Part shown: positions 34,901 through 45,444 of the stretch, in pieces
Numbering within the stretch: the first letter of the stretch is position 1
Layout of the letters: each line of letters opens with the position of its first letter
Origin: Malania oleifera
Taxonomy: Eukaryota > Streptophyta > Magnoliopsida > Santalales > Ximeniaceae
Length of the DNA stretch: 64,000 bases
Direction of reading: 5' to 3'
NCBI RefSeq assembly: GCF_029873635.1
Contig: NC_080418.1
Coordinates: 9,443,062-9,507,061 of the forward strand
Made by a program: the position numbers and the translations under genes
The notes under the pieces: model-generated
Database searches by the model: none
Seen by the model: the letters and a program-made list of their open reading frames with translations, nothing else
Told to the model about the DNA's origin: nothing

Positions 34901-36395
34901 GTTAAAAATGATCCTTAGGCATTTATTTCCAGTCTGGTTGTACAGCCTGTATTGTATGAAAGAATTAAAGCTACTCAGAGAAATGATCCCAAATTAGTGG
35001 AGGTGCTAGCCATAGTTCAGGATGGTCAGGGAGAGGAATTCAGCATTTCTAATGATGGGGCTCTCAGATTTCTCACCAAATTGTGTGTGCCCGTGGATGA
35101 TAGCATTAAGAGAAAGATTCTTAAAGAGGCACATAAATCTCTATACATTGTTCATCTTGGCAGCACGAAAATATATAGGGATCTGAGGGAGTATTTTTGG
35201 TGAAGTGGCATGAAGAGGGAAATAACAGAATTTGTGCAGCTGTGTTTGACATGCCAGTAGGTTAAAGCCGAGCACCAAAGGCCGGCTGGTCAGTTGCATC
35301 CACTTTTCATTCCCAAATGGAAGTGGGACCACGTATCCATAGATTTTTTTACTAGGTTACCGCCGGCGCCGCATGGTCAAAATGTCATTTGGGTGGTGAT
35401 TGATAGGTTGACGAGGACAGCACACTTTCTGCCCATTAGAGTTAGCTACCCTATGAACAGATTAGCAGAGATTTACATTCAAGAGATTGTTCGACCCTAT
35501 GGAGTGCCGGTATCCATAGTCTCAGACCGTGATCCGCGTTTTACATCACGATTCTAGAAAAGCTTCCAGGAGGCATTAGGGACTCAACTAGCATTCAACA
35601 CCACTTTCCATCCTCAAACAGACGGTTAGACAAAGAGAATGATTCAGATACTTGAGGATATGTTGCAAGCGTGTAACTGGATTTTGGGGGTAGTTGGACT
35701 CAATTTTTTTTGCTAGTTTAATTTGCTTATAATAACAGTTATCAGGCTAGCATCGGCATGGCACCATACAAGGCGTTATATGGTAGAAGATGCTAATCTC
35801 CTCTATTTTGGGATGAAGTTGGCGAGAGGCAAGTTTTGGATCTAGAGATGGTTCAGTAGGCATGCGATAATGTTCGACTCATTCGATATAGAATCAGTGC
35901 AGCATAGAGTCGGTAGAAAAGCTACGCAGATACTCGCCGCTGGGAACTAGAATTGAAGTGGGTGATCATGTATTTCTGAAAATAGCCCCATTGAATGGGA
36001 TCATAAGGTTTGGGAAGAAAGGTAAGTTGAACCCTAGGTTCATTGGCCCATTTGAGATACTTGAGAGGATTAGGTCAGTGGCTTATCGACTAGCTCTACC
36101 ACCTTCTTTATTCAAGATTCAAGACGTGTTTCATGTCTCTATGTTAAGGAAATACATCTCAAATCCTTCCTATATCATTAGCTATGCAGAAATGGAACTC
36201 AGTAGTGATCTAGCATACGAAGAAGCTCCGGTGCGGATCCTAGATAGAAAATAGCAGGTATTGCGCAGCAAAAGGATTCTGTTAGTGAAAATCTTGTGGA
36301 TGAATCATGCGGTAGAAGAAGCCTCGTGGGAGTTTGAAAATGAGATTAGATAGAAATATTTCCACTTATTTAGTGAACACAGCGGTGATGTATAG
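31922..36395 (+). pseudogene. Chromovirus C gag-pol polyprotein (broken)
   Basis: Starts MDPGSSDMKARRDG. Gag core at about 32080-32600 (EQFTRMKPPSFVGG, FKLTGEVKRWW). Protease at about 33020-33420, with LFDSSATHSFF in place of DSG. RT at about 33540-34400: [25 protein letters not shown], catalytic FIDDIL near 34045. RNase H (about 34430-34800) includes [12 protein letters not shown]. The integrase zinc-binding end and core (about 35130-35660) have ASP residues in SIDFF and VSDRDPRF; the E region is disturbed. The GPY/F module (NPRFIGPFE, about 36020) and a chromodomain-like tail (VKILWMNHAVEEASWEFE) end at 36395. Stops are mostly TAG at former CAG or TGG codons. It would have made virus-like particles and integrated cDNA. 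Confidence 0.9.
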
Positions 36396-36547
36396 ATTAG
36401 AGTAGTAATAATTTTATTTTGTTGAACACAGTGGAATTGTAATGTAGTGTATAGGATAGGTAGTATTTTGGTTTTGGGAGAAATTTTCTTTTATACTTGT
36501 AATCTCCCAAAACTACCTATGTAATCACGGTATTCCTCCACCATAAG
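36396..36547 (+). other. Chromovirus C 3' untranslated interior, left of solo LTR
   Basis: Non-coding, T-rich DNA between the pol stop and the Sirevirus solo LTR; it resumes at 38516 and runs to the polypurine tract. Confidence 0.7.
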
Positions 36548-38510
36548 TGTTAGCTTTGGTGCAACCCCAAGAAGGAGGGTGAATTGGGTATTTAAAGTTT
36601 ATCGCCTAGGTGTACTGGTTTTAACAATAGTGTAATATAGCCTAGGGTCAATCTATGCGATTAACAAAGAAACATACACATGCAGTAAAGAAAGTGCGGA
36701 AATGTAAAGAGCACGCTCGATATGTTATCGAGGTTGGGCCAAATTGCCTACGTCGCATTGGCTAACAAACATAAGGATTACCACTATAATGCTCACTTAA
36801 ACGGGTGGAGCGGCACCTAATACAACCAGGTCAATTCAAGGGGCTGACCTCAACCAAAACGCCTTAATAGGATGGCACACCTAACTTTCCTAACTGGTTC
36901 TAAGCTAATCCGGGACTATTCCACAGGGTTAGTCTCCCTCTTCAGGATCACGCCTGGAATACAACCAATGTGTATAAAATGTTTGTACACGAAAATTCGC
37001 TTCTAGATAAACATATGTGTGCACCAATATAGCTCAATCAATAATGTAAGCACAAATTATATGTAAATATGCTCAGTGCTTTAATGTGTGCTTAAACACT
37101 CAATCATGCATAAGATTTCAATTCAGATCTAGAGTGTAAACCCAAGCAATATTTGAAACACACTATATGAATAATACAATATCAGATCAGGGTTTTAGAA
37201 TATGCTAAGTAAGTTTAAGCAAACAAAGTCAATAATAAATTTCAATATTCAAAGGACATTAGAGTTGTTTGGAGCACTAGCTTTTGAGAAGGATTTTTGC
37301 ACACAAAATCTAGGTTTAGGTACCTTGCAACAACAATGCAAGGACCACAACCCTTTAGGTTGTTCCACACCAAATTTATCAAATGAAATTGGAGGAAGAA
37401 GATTAATGCTAAACTCTCTCAGAAAATCGATCAAACAATAATACAAATGAGAGTTTTAGCTACGGATATTAAACACAATAGCCTGGGAAAATACTCACAA
37501 TGCTTGGAGAAATCAAGAGTGAGGAGTATGTGAGCGTTTTGAAGTATTATATGGCTAATAAGGGGTTTTGAAAGATGAGATAATTTTTGCCCTAATCAAG
37601 TTTACTAATCCTTTCTAATTAAGACAAATGAATGAGTATATATAGGCAAGGAGGAATTTTTGATCGTTGGGGATATAATGGCTATAATTAGATTTTTTTT
37701 AAAAGACCATTAAAAATATTAACCCTTTTTACCTCATTTAAAAATTCAGTAAAAACTATTTTAACCCCGCGGGGTTCGGGTGCCTGAACAGACACAGTTA
37801 AAAATACAACTTTTAGCAGTTCGGGTGCCTGAATGATGAGTTGGTCGGCTGAAACAAAGTTAGTAGCAAATGTTTGATAATTCGGGTGCCCAACTCATAG
37901 TTCGGTTAATCAAACCATGTAGTTCGGTCACCCGAGCCTCCATTTGAACATAAACCATCGGTCGCCCGAGTTGTTAAAAAGTGCTCTGACAAGCTTTCGA
38001 GTGCCCGAGGAAGGTACGTTAAAAAAGGTTAGGGTGCCCGAAGACCAAGTCAACATGTTGACTGGTTCGGTTGCCCAGGCCGCTGTACACAGCAAAGGCT
38101 CGGTCGCCCGAACCCTCTCAGCTTTTCCCATTAAGTGCATTTATCCTTATTTTGATTTCCCTGATTCAGATAAGTGATGTAAGGGACTTTGTGTCCTTAG
38201 TGTAGGTACCTAAGGTCCAACTAAGGTCATTTTGAGCATACCTACCTACTATGCATGATGCAAATTATTACAAGTCATACACGTGCACAGTTCATAATAA
38301 ATTACAACCCAGAATGAAGAACTAAACAAATGAATATAAATGACAACACATGGATCTTCATTCTTTGGTATGAATATTGCACGCCATCATGATACGTCTT
38401 TTAGTCCTAAAGCGGCGCAAAAGGTGAACCTGCATGCAATTCTCAGTACAGCCATTAGTACCGAGAGTATTTATCATAATCAAAACTGGGTGTGACCTAT
38501 AAGGTCAACA
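36548..38510 (-). mobile_element. Minus-strand Sirevirus solo LTR, TSD ATAAG
   Basis: ATAAG flanks it (36543-36547 and 38511-38515). In element sense it begins TGTTGACCTTATAGGTCACA and ends with the CCCAATTCACCCTCC...TTGG segment typical of Sirevirus LTR 3' ends, then CTAACA. It has a palindrome array (37765-38115) and a TATATATA box (37637-37644). No interior remains. Small open frames at 37202-37441 and 37944-38177 lie in this LTR and are not genes. Confidence 0.9.
37637..38115 (-). promoter_or_regulatory. U3 palindrome array and TATA box in minus Sirevirus solo LTR
   Basis: About eleven copies of TTCGGGTGCCCGAA, palindromic apart from the central TG, lie between 37765 and 38115 with irregular spacing. 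The TATA sequence is about 125 bases downstream in element sense, the same spacing as in Sirevirus-1. Confidence 0.72.
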
Positions 38511-38515
38511 ATAAG

Positions 38516-38616
38516 TGAGGGCAAGTAATAAAATAAGTAGACCGTTTTGCCTTCTAAGAAGAAAGAATCATATGAATAATAAATTTCGAGGAAGAAATTT
38601 TATAAGGATAAGAGAA
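38516..38616 (+). other. Polypurine tract region, chromovirus C
   Basis: TTTCGAGGAAGAAATTTTAT followed by AAGGATAAGAGAA directly before the 3' LTR. Many plant gypsy elements have a GAGGACGAAATT-like sequence before the tract. Confidence 0.8.
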
Positions 38617-40565
38617 TGTAACGACCTGAAGAATAATTTTATTTAAATAATAAAGAGGGAAGGAAATGGGAATAGAAACAGAAGGAGGCAGCAAACTTCG
38701 TCGACGACATTGCATTTTGCATATAATAACTCAAAGAATTTTCTCATGGCCTCATCGATGAACGCAAGGGATTTGTCGACGAGGGCATGTTTCGTTGACG
38801 AGAAGATACCAAGAGAATGTTTTGGGCAATTCTGAATTTCATCAATGAAAGGGAGAGTTTGTCGACGAATTGCCTATTAGACTTGTCAAAGAGATGACAT
38901 GGTTCGTCGACGAAGGCCGCAGTATAAATAGCCCTAAACTTGGTTTAATCGCAGAAAAATCAACGTAAATCTTCCCCTTTCTCTCTCATACGGTCTCTCC
39001 TCCATCTCTCTTCGATTTCGGCCCCGTTGTTCATCGGATCGACGATCTGAGGCCACCACGATGCTCCTGGTAAAGTTCTTTTCAAATTTGCTGGGGCAGA
39101 TCGTTGGTGGGATCGAGTCAAATTTCTCCCCAGAATCAGGATAAGGCCTTTTATTCAGTTTTTGGCCTTCTAGCAATTGTAAGAAATGATGGAGACAAAG
39201 AAATAATGATATTCTATTCTAGCGAATGTTGTTTTCAGGGAGTTGAGTGGGAAACCCTGTGGGTGTAGGACAGATATTCAGTAGGGGCTTTCCAATAGTT
39301 AGGTAAGGGAAATATGTTATGCTAGGAAACTCTTTTACTATTTCAGTACGAACTATATGTTTTTATCAAATTATTATTCAGATTATATATATATTTATAG
39401 TTTCCAGAACCTGATAACATTAATATTTATTTGTGTGGCTTGAGTTGATAATAGAATAGTACTATATTTATAGAATTTGTAAATACCATGTTTATAGTTA
39501 TTAATAGAAATACCATGATATTTACATGTTTATAGAATGACGAATTTTTCAATGTACAGTCTACTCAGAAATATGCATTTTCAGTAATTTCAAAATAACA
39601 TGTTTATCATACCATAACGTCCCAATAAACAAATATTCAGAAAAGCAGTTCGATTATACAAAAATCAGATTTTCAATCAGTTTATTTAGAATTTCAGATA
39701 AATTCTATGGGGTTATGGTTATTTTAGAAACCACGGTAAAAATAGTATATTACAGATATCAGTTATCTATATAGTGTCAGACCCTGATGGATCAGACAGC
39801 AGAGCCGTAGCTATAGATATTCAGTTCAAAGTGCAACCATTTTACTCAGATAGTAAGTGGTATGAGGTCGATCGTGCCCACGTTGGGATTGACTCTCCAT
39901 CAGATATAGATTGAGGGGGGCCGATCAGACTGTCGAAGTTCAGTTGACATACCCTGGTAGGCTAGCTAGGATAGGTCCCGCCTTCGGGCCGCACAACCCT
40001 GTCATGAGGGGTTAAATCATGACATACAACCATCTAGGAAAAGTTTCTTAGATATTACAAGTATAAGTAGATTTCCAAAAATAGTAGTAGTACTATGAAA
40101 AGTAAATTTATATAGTTCTAATACATGTTATTTATACCAGCATTTATAATTTCAGTTATCCATGATATTATTTCTAAATCAGATTATTAATATAGAAATA
40201 TAACTCAGTAGCTACGCACTAGTAATAGCATGTTTCGTCTTACTAAGTGTTGGCTCATCCCAGTGTTGAATTTTTTTTTCAGGTGAACCAACTAGTCAAG
40301 CGGAATAGGCTCGCAGGTAGAGGGGCTATTGTACTGCCTTTTTTGAGAGTGAGTATTTTTTTTGGGTGGCATGTTTTTATAAACCCTTGGTATCAGTAAC
40401 GGTAGTTTAGAGAGGATAGTGATGATTATATATCGTGGGTTGATTTGTCACTCTGGTATTGTATTATGTGTGGATTTATTTATATGATTGGCCTTCCGCT
40501 GTTCAAGTTAATGATTGGATTTAAAATTAGGAAAAAATATTTTATTTTATTAGCAGGACGTTACA
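38617..40565 (+). repeat. 3' LTR of chromovirus C
   Basis: TGTAACGACC...GGACGTTACA, aligned to 29721-31600. It retains about 90 bases (around 39900-40000, with GGGGGGCCGATCAGACTG) that the 5' LTR lost, and lacks about 25 bases in the palindrome array. Hairpin region at about 40240-40263, then TTTTTTTCAGGTGAACC. Confidence 0.92.
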
Positions 40566-40570
40566 GAAAG

Positions 40571-40998
40571 ACCCAAAACCCTAGCTTTTCGAACCGATAG
40601 AACTACGAGTACCAGCTAACCTGGAGAAGAGAGAGTGAACCGAGAGCAAGAGAGAACCCGTAGGAGCCTTTTAATGAAAAAATCTCAAAACCCTAGCAGA
40701 GCCTAAAAAGGAGAGATTTTGAAATTCCAAGAAAAAATGAGCTCACTTCTATTTATAGGTGGGCAGCCCAGGAGAAAACCGTCGACGGTTTTCCCTGTAC
40801 CCACAAAACCATCGACGATTTTGTAGTTAACTCGCCCAGTTGACCCGAAACCGACGACGATTTTCTCATGCTTTCTGAAACCCAACAGTTTTGGCCTTGC
40901 CAACCAAATTCCTTCCTTTTCTTTAAGTTTCCTTTATCTTTCCTTATTTCTCTCTTTTATACATATTTTCTTTTATTTTTCGAGTTTGGGTTCTTACA
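40571..40998 (-). repeat. Element A 5' LTR, right part
   Basis: Resumes after the GAAAG duplication. TATTTATA (40750-40757) lies next to a different palindrome, AAAACCGTCGACGGTTTT (about 40777-40795), with two degenerate copies at about 40806 and 40848. The LTR ends GGTTCTTACA at 40998. Confidence 0.85.
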
Positions 40999-42561
40999 TA
41001 TGCCACATGAAGTATACTCAGACTTTCTGTAAGTAATCATCAATGAAACTCACATAATACACATGTCCACCCTTTGATGCAACTCTAACCGCCCCAAACA
41101 TCGAAATGCACATAATCAAGAATACCTTTCGTCTTGTGTGTAGCTAATTTAAATTTTGCCCCATTTTGTTTTCCAAAAACAAAAATTCTACAAAATTCCA
41201 TCTGACATGATTTCAAACCCTTCAAGAGTTTCCTCTTATGTAATTCTTTCATACCATGTTCCCCCATATGCCCAAGACACATATGCCATAAGACAGTGTC
41301 ATCAAATTCAGCATCTACAGTTGCAACTCCACTTACAACAGTAGTTCCCTGCAATGTGTAGATATTCCCACCTAACTTTTTCCCTTTCATCACTATCAAA
41401 TTTCCTTTCCATACTTTCATAACTCCACCTTCGGACTTGTAATTAAAACCATTACAATCCAAAGTGCCAAAAGATGCCAAACTCTTCCTCAACTACGGTA
41501 TATGTCTTACATTGCTCAAAGTTCTCATCACACCATCAAACATTTTTATCTTAACACTTCCCATGCCAATGATCTTACAAGAAACATCATTACCCATAAG
41601 AATTGAACCTAAATTCACTAACCTGTAAGTTTGAACCACTCCTTGTTTGGAGTCATATGGTAAGAACATGCTGAGTCAAGTATCCAAAAGTCCATAAGAT
41701 TATCCGACCCTAATGAAACTAAAAGAACATCACCATCGCTACAAACTGAACCTCCTTCTTGAACCACATTTGTTGAATTTGAAATCCTTTCATGCTTTTT
41801 AGCATTTCCATTCTTCCAATTGGGATAGTCTGGTTTAACATGCCCCTTTTTACCGCATTTATAATACTGAATTTCCTTTTTCTTCTTGGATTGATTGCTG
41901 GATTTCTGACTTGACCCACTTTTGAACTTTCCTTTGCCATGCTCATTATTACCTTTCACCACAAGTCCTTCTCCTTCATCACATATTTTCAGCATTTGAT
42001 GAAAATTCAGTTAGTCATTTGTTACCTCTTCTAGATCAAAAGTCTTTTTTCCCCACATAAGAGTGGTGACTAGATTTTCATAGGTATGAGTCGACGACAA
42101 AGAGTTTAATAACATCAAAGCCTTATCATCTTCATCAAACTTAACATCAACTCTCATCAAATCACTTATGATTTGATTAAAGGCATTTATATATTGATCT
42201 AAGTTTGATCCTTCAACCATCTTAAGCCAATAAAGACACTGCTTAAGAAAAAGTTTATTGTTGAGTGATTTGGACATGTATTGACTTTCTAACTTTCACC
42301 ATATAGCCGCTGGAGAATCCTCCTCCATCACACGATAGAGAACATCGTCAGCCCAACACAAGCATATTGTAGAAGCGGTCTTTGCTTTGAAATCTCCCCA
42401 TGTTGCCTCGTCCATTTCTTCCAATTGAACGTCAAGTAGGGCCTTAGTCATTCCTTGTTATACAAAAATATCTTTGACTCTCCTCTGCCATAAACCAAAA
42501 TTTTTTGTTCCATCGAATTTGACAATGTCAAATCTTGCAGAAGATAATCCCGATGCCATGA
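40999..42561 (-). pseudogene. Ty1/copia gag-protease-integrase start (broken)
   Basis: The start codon at 42561-42559 begins MASGLSSARFDIVKFDGT. A UBN2-type gag domain follows to about 42010. The knuckle has lost two Cys (YYKCGKKGHVKPDY, about 41835). The protease has LDSACSYHM instead of DSGCSYHM. The GAG-pre-integrase segment has WHMCLGHMGEHGM (about 41250), and the integrase core starts DYVHFDVWG. Coding is cut at 40999 by element A. At least one frameshift (between 41618 and 41492) and several stops are present. The gag form suggests a Tork or Tnt1-like copia lineage, not a Sirevirus. Confidence 0.85.
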
Positions 42562-42571
42562 CAACAATCGC

Positions 42572-42585
42572 TCTGATACCAATTT
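42572..42585 (-). other. Primer-binding site (tRNA-iMet), minus copia element
   Basis: GCTCTGATACCAAT on the plus strand, TTGGTATCAGAGC on the minus strand, eleven bases before the gag start, next to the presumed LTR. Confidence 0.88.
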
Positions 42586-43190
42586 TTTATAATAATGATC
42601 TGATATAGGAAGCACAACGGAATAAAAACACAACAAGTAAATCAAACACAACCAGTAAATAAGAAATAACAAGCACAACAACAAGATTTACATGGTTCGG
42701 CAAAACCTACATCCATGAAAGCAATGACACAAGAATTTCACTAAGGAAATATCAAAGTACACAATACACTTCACAAATGATCACTCTCATTGTCAATACA
42801 CGCCTAGAATGACATATATAACAGTCCCTAGAAGGTTTCCCTCCAATTACCCAACCACTCCAATGTTTAAATTCAAAATTCAAAAAACTGCTCGCAGCCC
42901 AGAACAACTCGTTGACGAGAACATGGGATTTGTTGACGAGATAGAGAAGGACACTCGTCGACTAGTCTAACCACTCATTGACGAGCCCATTTTTCTACTC
43001 TCAGTATCTCAGAAACTCTAAGTCTTTCTTACTCTCTAGATCTCCTTGTTGACGAGGATAGGACACTCGTTCGACGAGTCCCTACTGTTGCTTTGCACCA
43101 AGAACACATGCATATGTTTTTCCTTCTTTTGTTTATAAACCTATAAAGTATAAGAGTCACGCCATAAACAACAATAAGGAATCACCAAAC
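42586..43190 (-). repeat. 5' LTR of minus copia element (right border uncertain)
   Basis: Lies upstream of the primer site in element sense. It contains five or six TCGTTGACGAG/TCGTCGACTAG-type sites (42905-43080), the same palindrome family as the gypsy LTRs. The partner LTR is not in the window, so the right border near 43190 is an estimate. Confidence 0.6.
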
Positions 43191-43611
43191 TGCACCCGAC
43201 TAAATTACCTCTTCGGATAATTCAGTTAACCGAATTTGAACGAAATAATTTGAAATTAATTGTTAAAAACATAATATAATTGCAATTTTTTTTTTTTACC
43301 AATTCCAGCCAAGTAAGGCAAGAGCCGAAGAGGGATTCAGGATGGGTCTCGGGAGTTGGGAAGGCAAAGGAAGAACCGAAGAGGGCCAAAAGGCCAAGAC
43401 TCAAGAGGGAACTCAGGGAAGAGGGTGAGCATATTGGGATGGAAACTGGGAAGAGAGGCTCAGGCGAAGTCGCAGAGTGGCAATTCACGAAGAGGGAGAA
43501 GTGGAGAAGGATTGAAAGAGAACCCAAAGGCTACAGCGTAGAGGACACAAATAGTTGGAACAAAATCCTAATCATAGCTGGCCTCTGCCTTTACCCAATT
43601 CTGCCTTTAAC

Positions 43612-43648
<37 letters not shown>

Positions 43649-43862
43649 CTAATTTATATTTAAATTTTAATTAATTATTAATTCAAATAATTCGGTTATA
43701 GAATTAAAATTCCTCATAACTGAACCGATAACCAAGTACTCAAAATTTGGTAAATCTATAACTGAACCGAACCAATACTGTTCCTTAACCGAACCAAATC
43801 AACCAAAATTTGTCGGTTAATTCGATTAATTCATATTTCCCCGAATTATGCTCACCCCTAAC
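43191..43862. repeat. Possible small hAT-like or other non-autonomous repeat
   Basis: The right side ends ATGCTCACCCCTA (about 43846-43858) after many AACCGAAC-type repeats, resembling ends of plant hAT-derived repeats with GGGGTGAGCA termini. The left side (about 43205-43240) has related TTCGG/AACCGAA sequence. No matching left terminus or 8-base duplication was found. A run of AT (43617-43646) lies inside. Open frames at 43280-43660 have no recognised domain. Confidence 0.3.
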
Positions 43863-45444
43863 TGCTAGTATTATATATTTCAAGTAGCATTCATTTACTT
43901 TTAAAAAAAAATTTCAAAATGCACTTCCACGCATATCACTACAATTAATTTGTCTTATCGTCACTATTTTACTTAAAAGCCATTGTTCTTTGATCGTTAA
44001 GGGAACAATAGCATTTTTTGTTTGATAATCCCTAATTCACTTCTTTTCCAAATTTCCAATAGAGCATGCGCTCCCAATGGAACCAAAACCTAGACTTTAT
44101 CCATTTGGAAAATAGTGGAGGCCCATGTCATCAAGAGACTGTCTTACATATCACTACTCTATTCAATTCAGCTTATCCAATTATATAAGGATATCTCCCT
44201 CCAATGTGTCTATTTACATATATAATATTAATGAATGTAGGTCTAATTTTATATAAAACACATATACATATATACATGCAAGGAGATGATCTCTGTATAA
44301 GTTCTTGTATTTTTTAAGTTTATTCAAATATTTTCTTAAAATTTTTCATATACCTTATCAAATAAAATTATAAGAGTCTAATTTCATAATTGGCACACTT
44401 AAATGAAAAGGAATAAAAAAAAATCATAATCGTGTAATTTCTATAGCAAATGTGTTTTAAGTTATGAGACCAACATATACAACTAAATGCTACGAATGAA
44501 ATTAATGTTGAGATTTTTGGAACATTTTCTATTATTTTGTAATAAATTTTTGCTCAATAGCAAAAATATGAAAATAAAATAAAGAATAAAATTATTGTTT
44601 AGTAAATAAGAGTCTCACTAGGATTAGGTTTTCTTTTTTTATTACATAAAAACTTCAGCCACCAACAAATCTTTCGGTCCCCTAATGCGTCACTAAACCT
44701 ACGAATCAGCATCCTCCCCCTAGGTCTTGCTGATTAGGTAAAGTCTAAAATGTGAACACGGTTTCCGTGCATCAGTTGGACATTCGACCAATCTGACCCC
44801 TGGGACACATCTCCATTACCATCCACGATTTCCGCTGGCTCACAGAGAACTCTCACTATCCACGGTTCCCATTAACTCGCAAAACGAACTCTCACCATCC
44901 ACGATCTCCACTGACTCGCAGAGTAAATTCTCACCATCCACAGGTACTGTTAGTTCCGTGAGCATATATAAAAAACTAATTATTTTAGTGACAATAAATT
45001 ATAAATTTTAAATAAACAATTTCATGTAAAAATTACAATTTAAATTGTTCTTTTATAAACATAAAATTTTTTAAATAAAATCACCCAAAGGAGAGGCATA
45101 TGGAATAGAAGAGCTACCCAACATTCAGAAAAAGATCAACTATTTAAATTTTAATCGAACACATGAAAAAAATACCACCTAAATTCACAAAATTTCTCAT
45201 GTTTCCATTAATCACTAGGTCTGAGTTTGAAAAATATTGATTTCGAACTTTAAATTTATATTTGGATAAATATGATTTAATTTTAATATAATTTTATATT
45301 ATATTTCGTTTAAATTCAAGTGCCACTAAATATAAGCACGTCATTAATTAACAAAACATCAGTAATTAGAAAAGTGAGAGACAAAATTCAGAGAAACTTC
45401 TGATGTTTCCACTGAAGAACTGCTAATCACCACAAAATTACAAA
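43863..45444. other. Intergenic DNA 3' of the glycosyltransferase gene
   Basis: AT-rich, no coding potential seen. At about 44815-44942 there are three to four imperfect tandem units of about 45 bases sharing TCTCACCATCCACG and GACTCGCAGAG. The gene's 3' untranslated region and polyadenylation site should lie at the right end of this stretch; I cannot place them. Confidence 0.5.
44815..44942. repeat. Imperfect ~45-bp tandem repeat
   Basis: Units share ACCATCCACGATTTCC...CTGGCTCACAGAGAACTCTC-type sequence and repeat about three and a half times. It is not linked to an LTR. Origin unknown. Confidence 0.6.

Larger units (their letters stand above)
29721..40565 (+). mobile_element. Chromovirus C (Ty3/gypsy), TSD GAAAG
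   Basis: LTRs at 29721-31600 and 38617-40565, duplication GAAAG at 29716-29720 and 40566-40570. The interior has a tRNA-Met primer site, one gag-pol region (31922-36395) in the order gag, protease, RT, RNase H, integrase, then a GPY/F module and chromodomain-like end, and a polypurine tract at about 38602-38616. Integrase after RNase H plus the chromodomain-like tail mark a chromovirus, probably Tekay-like. Many stops make it inactive. A Sirevirus solo LTR lies between pol and the 3' LTR. Confidence 0.93.
13084..40998 (-). mobile_element. Gypsy element A (minus strand), host of the left nest
   Basis: One decayed Ty3/gypsy element is scattered over 13089-14567 (RT, protease, gag), 27369-28140 (gag start, leader, primer site) and its 5' LTR at 28141-29720 plus 40571-40998. 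A scrap lies left of Sirevirus-1 at 1430-1546. Removing elements B and C rejoins gag and the LTR cleanly. Its right edge cuts a copia integrase; the 5 bases after it are TATGC. The downstream half of pol and the 3' LTR were not found, so no duplication could be matched. Domain order and LTR style suggest a Tekay-like chromovirus. Confidence 0.8.

Noticed and set aside
31922-36395. Endogenous pararetrovirus (caulimovirid) as an alternative for chromovirus C
   Set aside because: Flanking LTRs, integrase, GPY/F and chromodomain-like tail, and a target duplication fit Ty3/gypsy; no movement-protein region was seen.
36548-38510. Possibility that the minus Sirevirus LTR is part of a full element
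   Set aside because: Both flanks are chromovirus C sequence joined by the ATAAG duplication; no primer site or interior sequence.
43280-43663. 127-codon basic open frame upstream of an AT microsatellite
   Set aside because: No domain recognised, low-complexity composition, and it runs into the microsatellite; probably non-coding.
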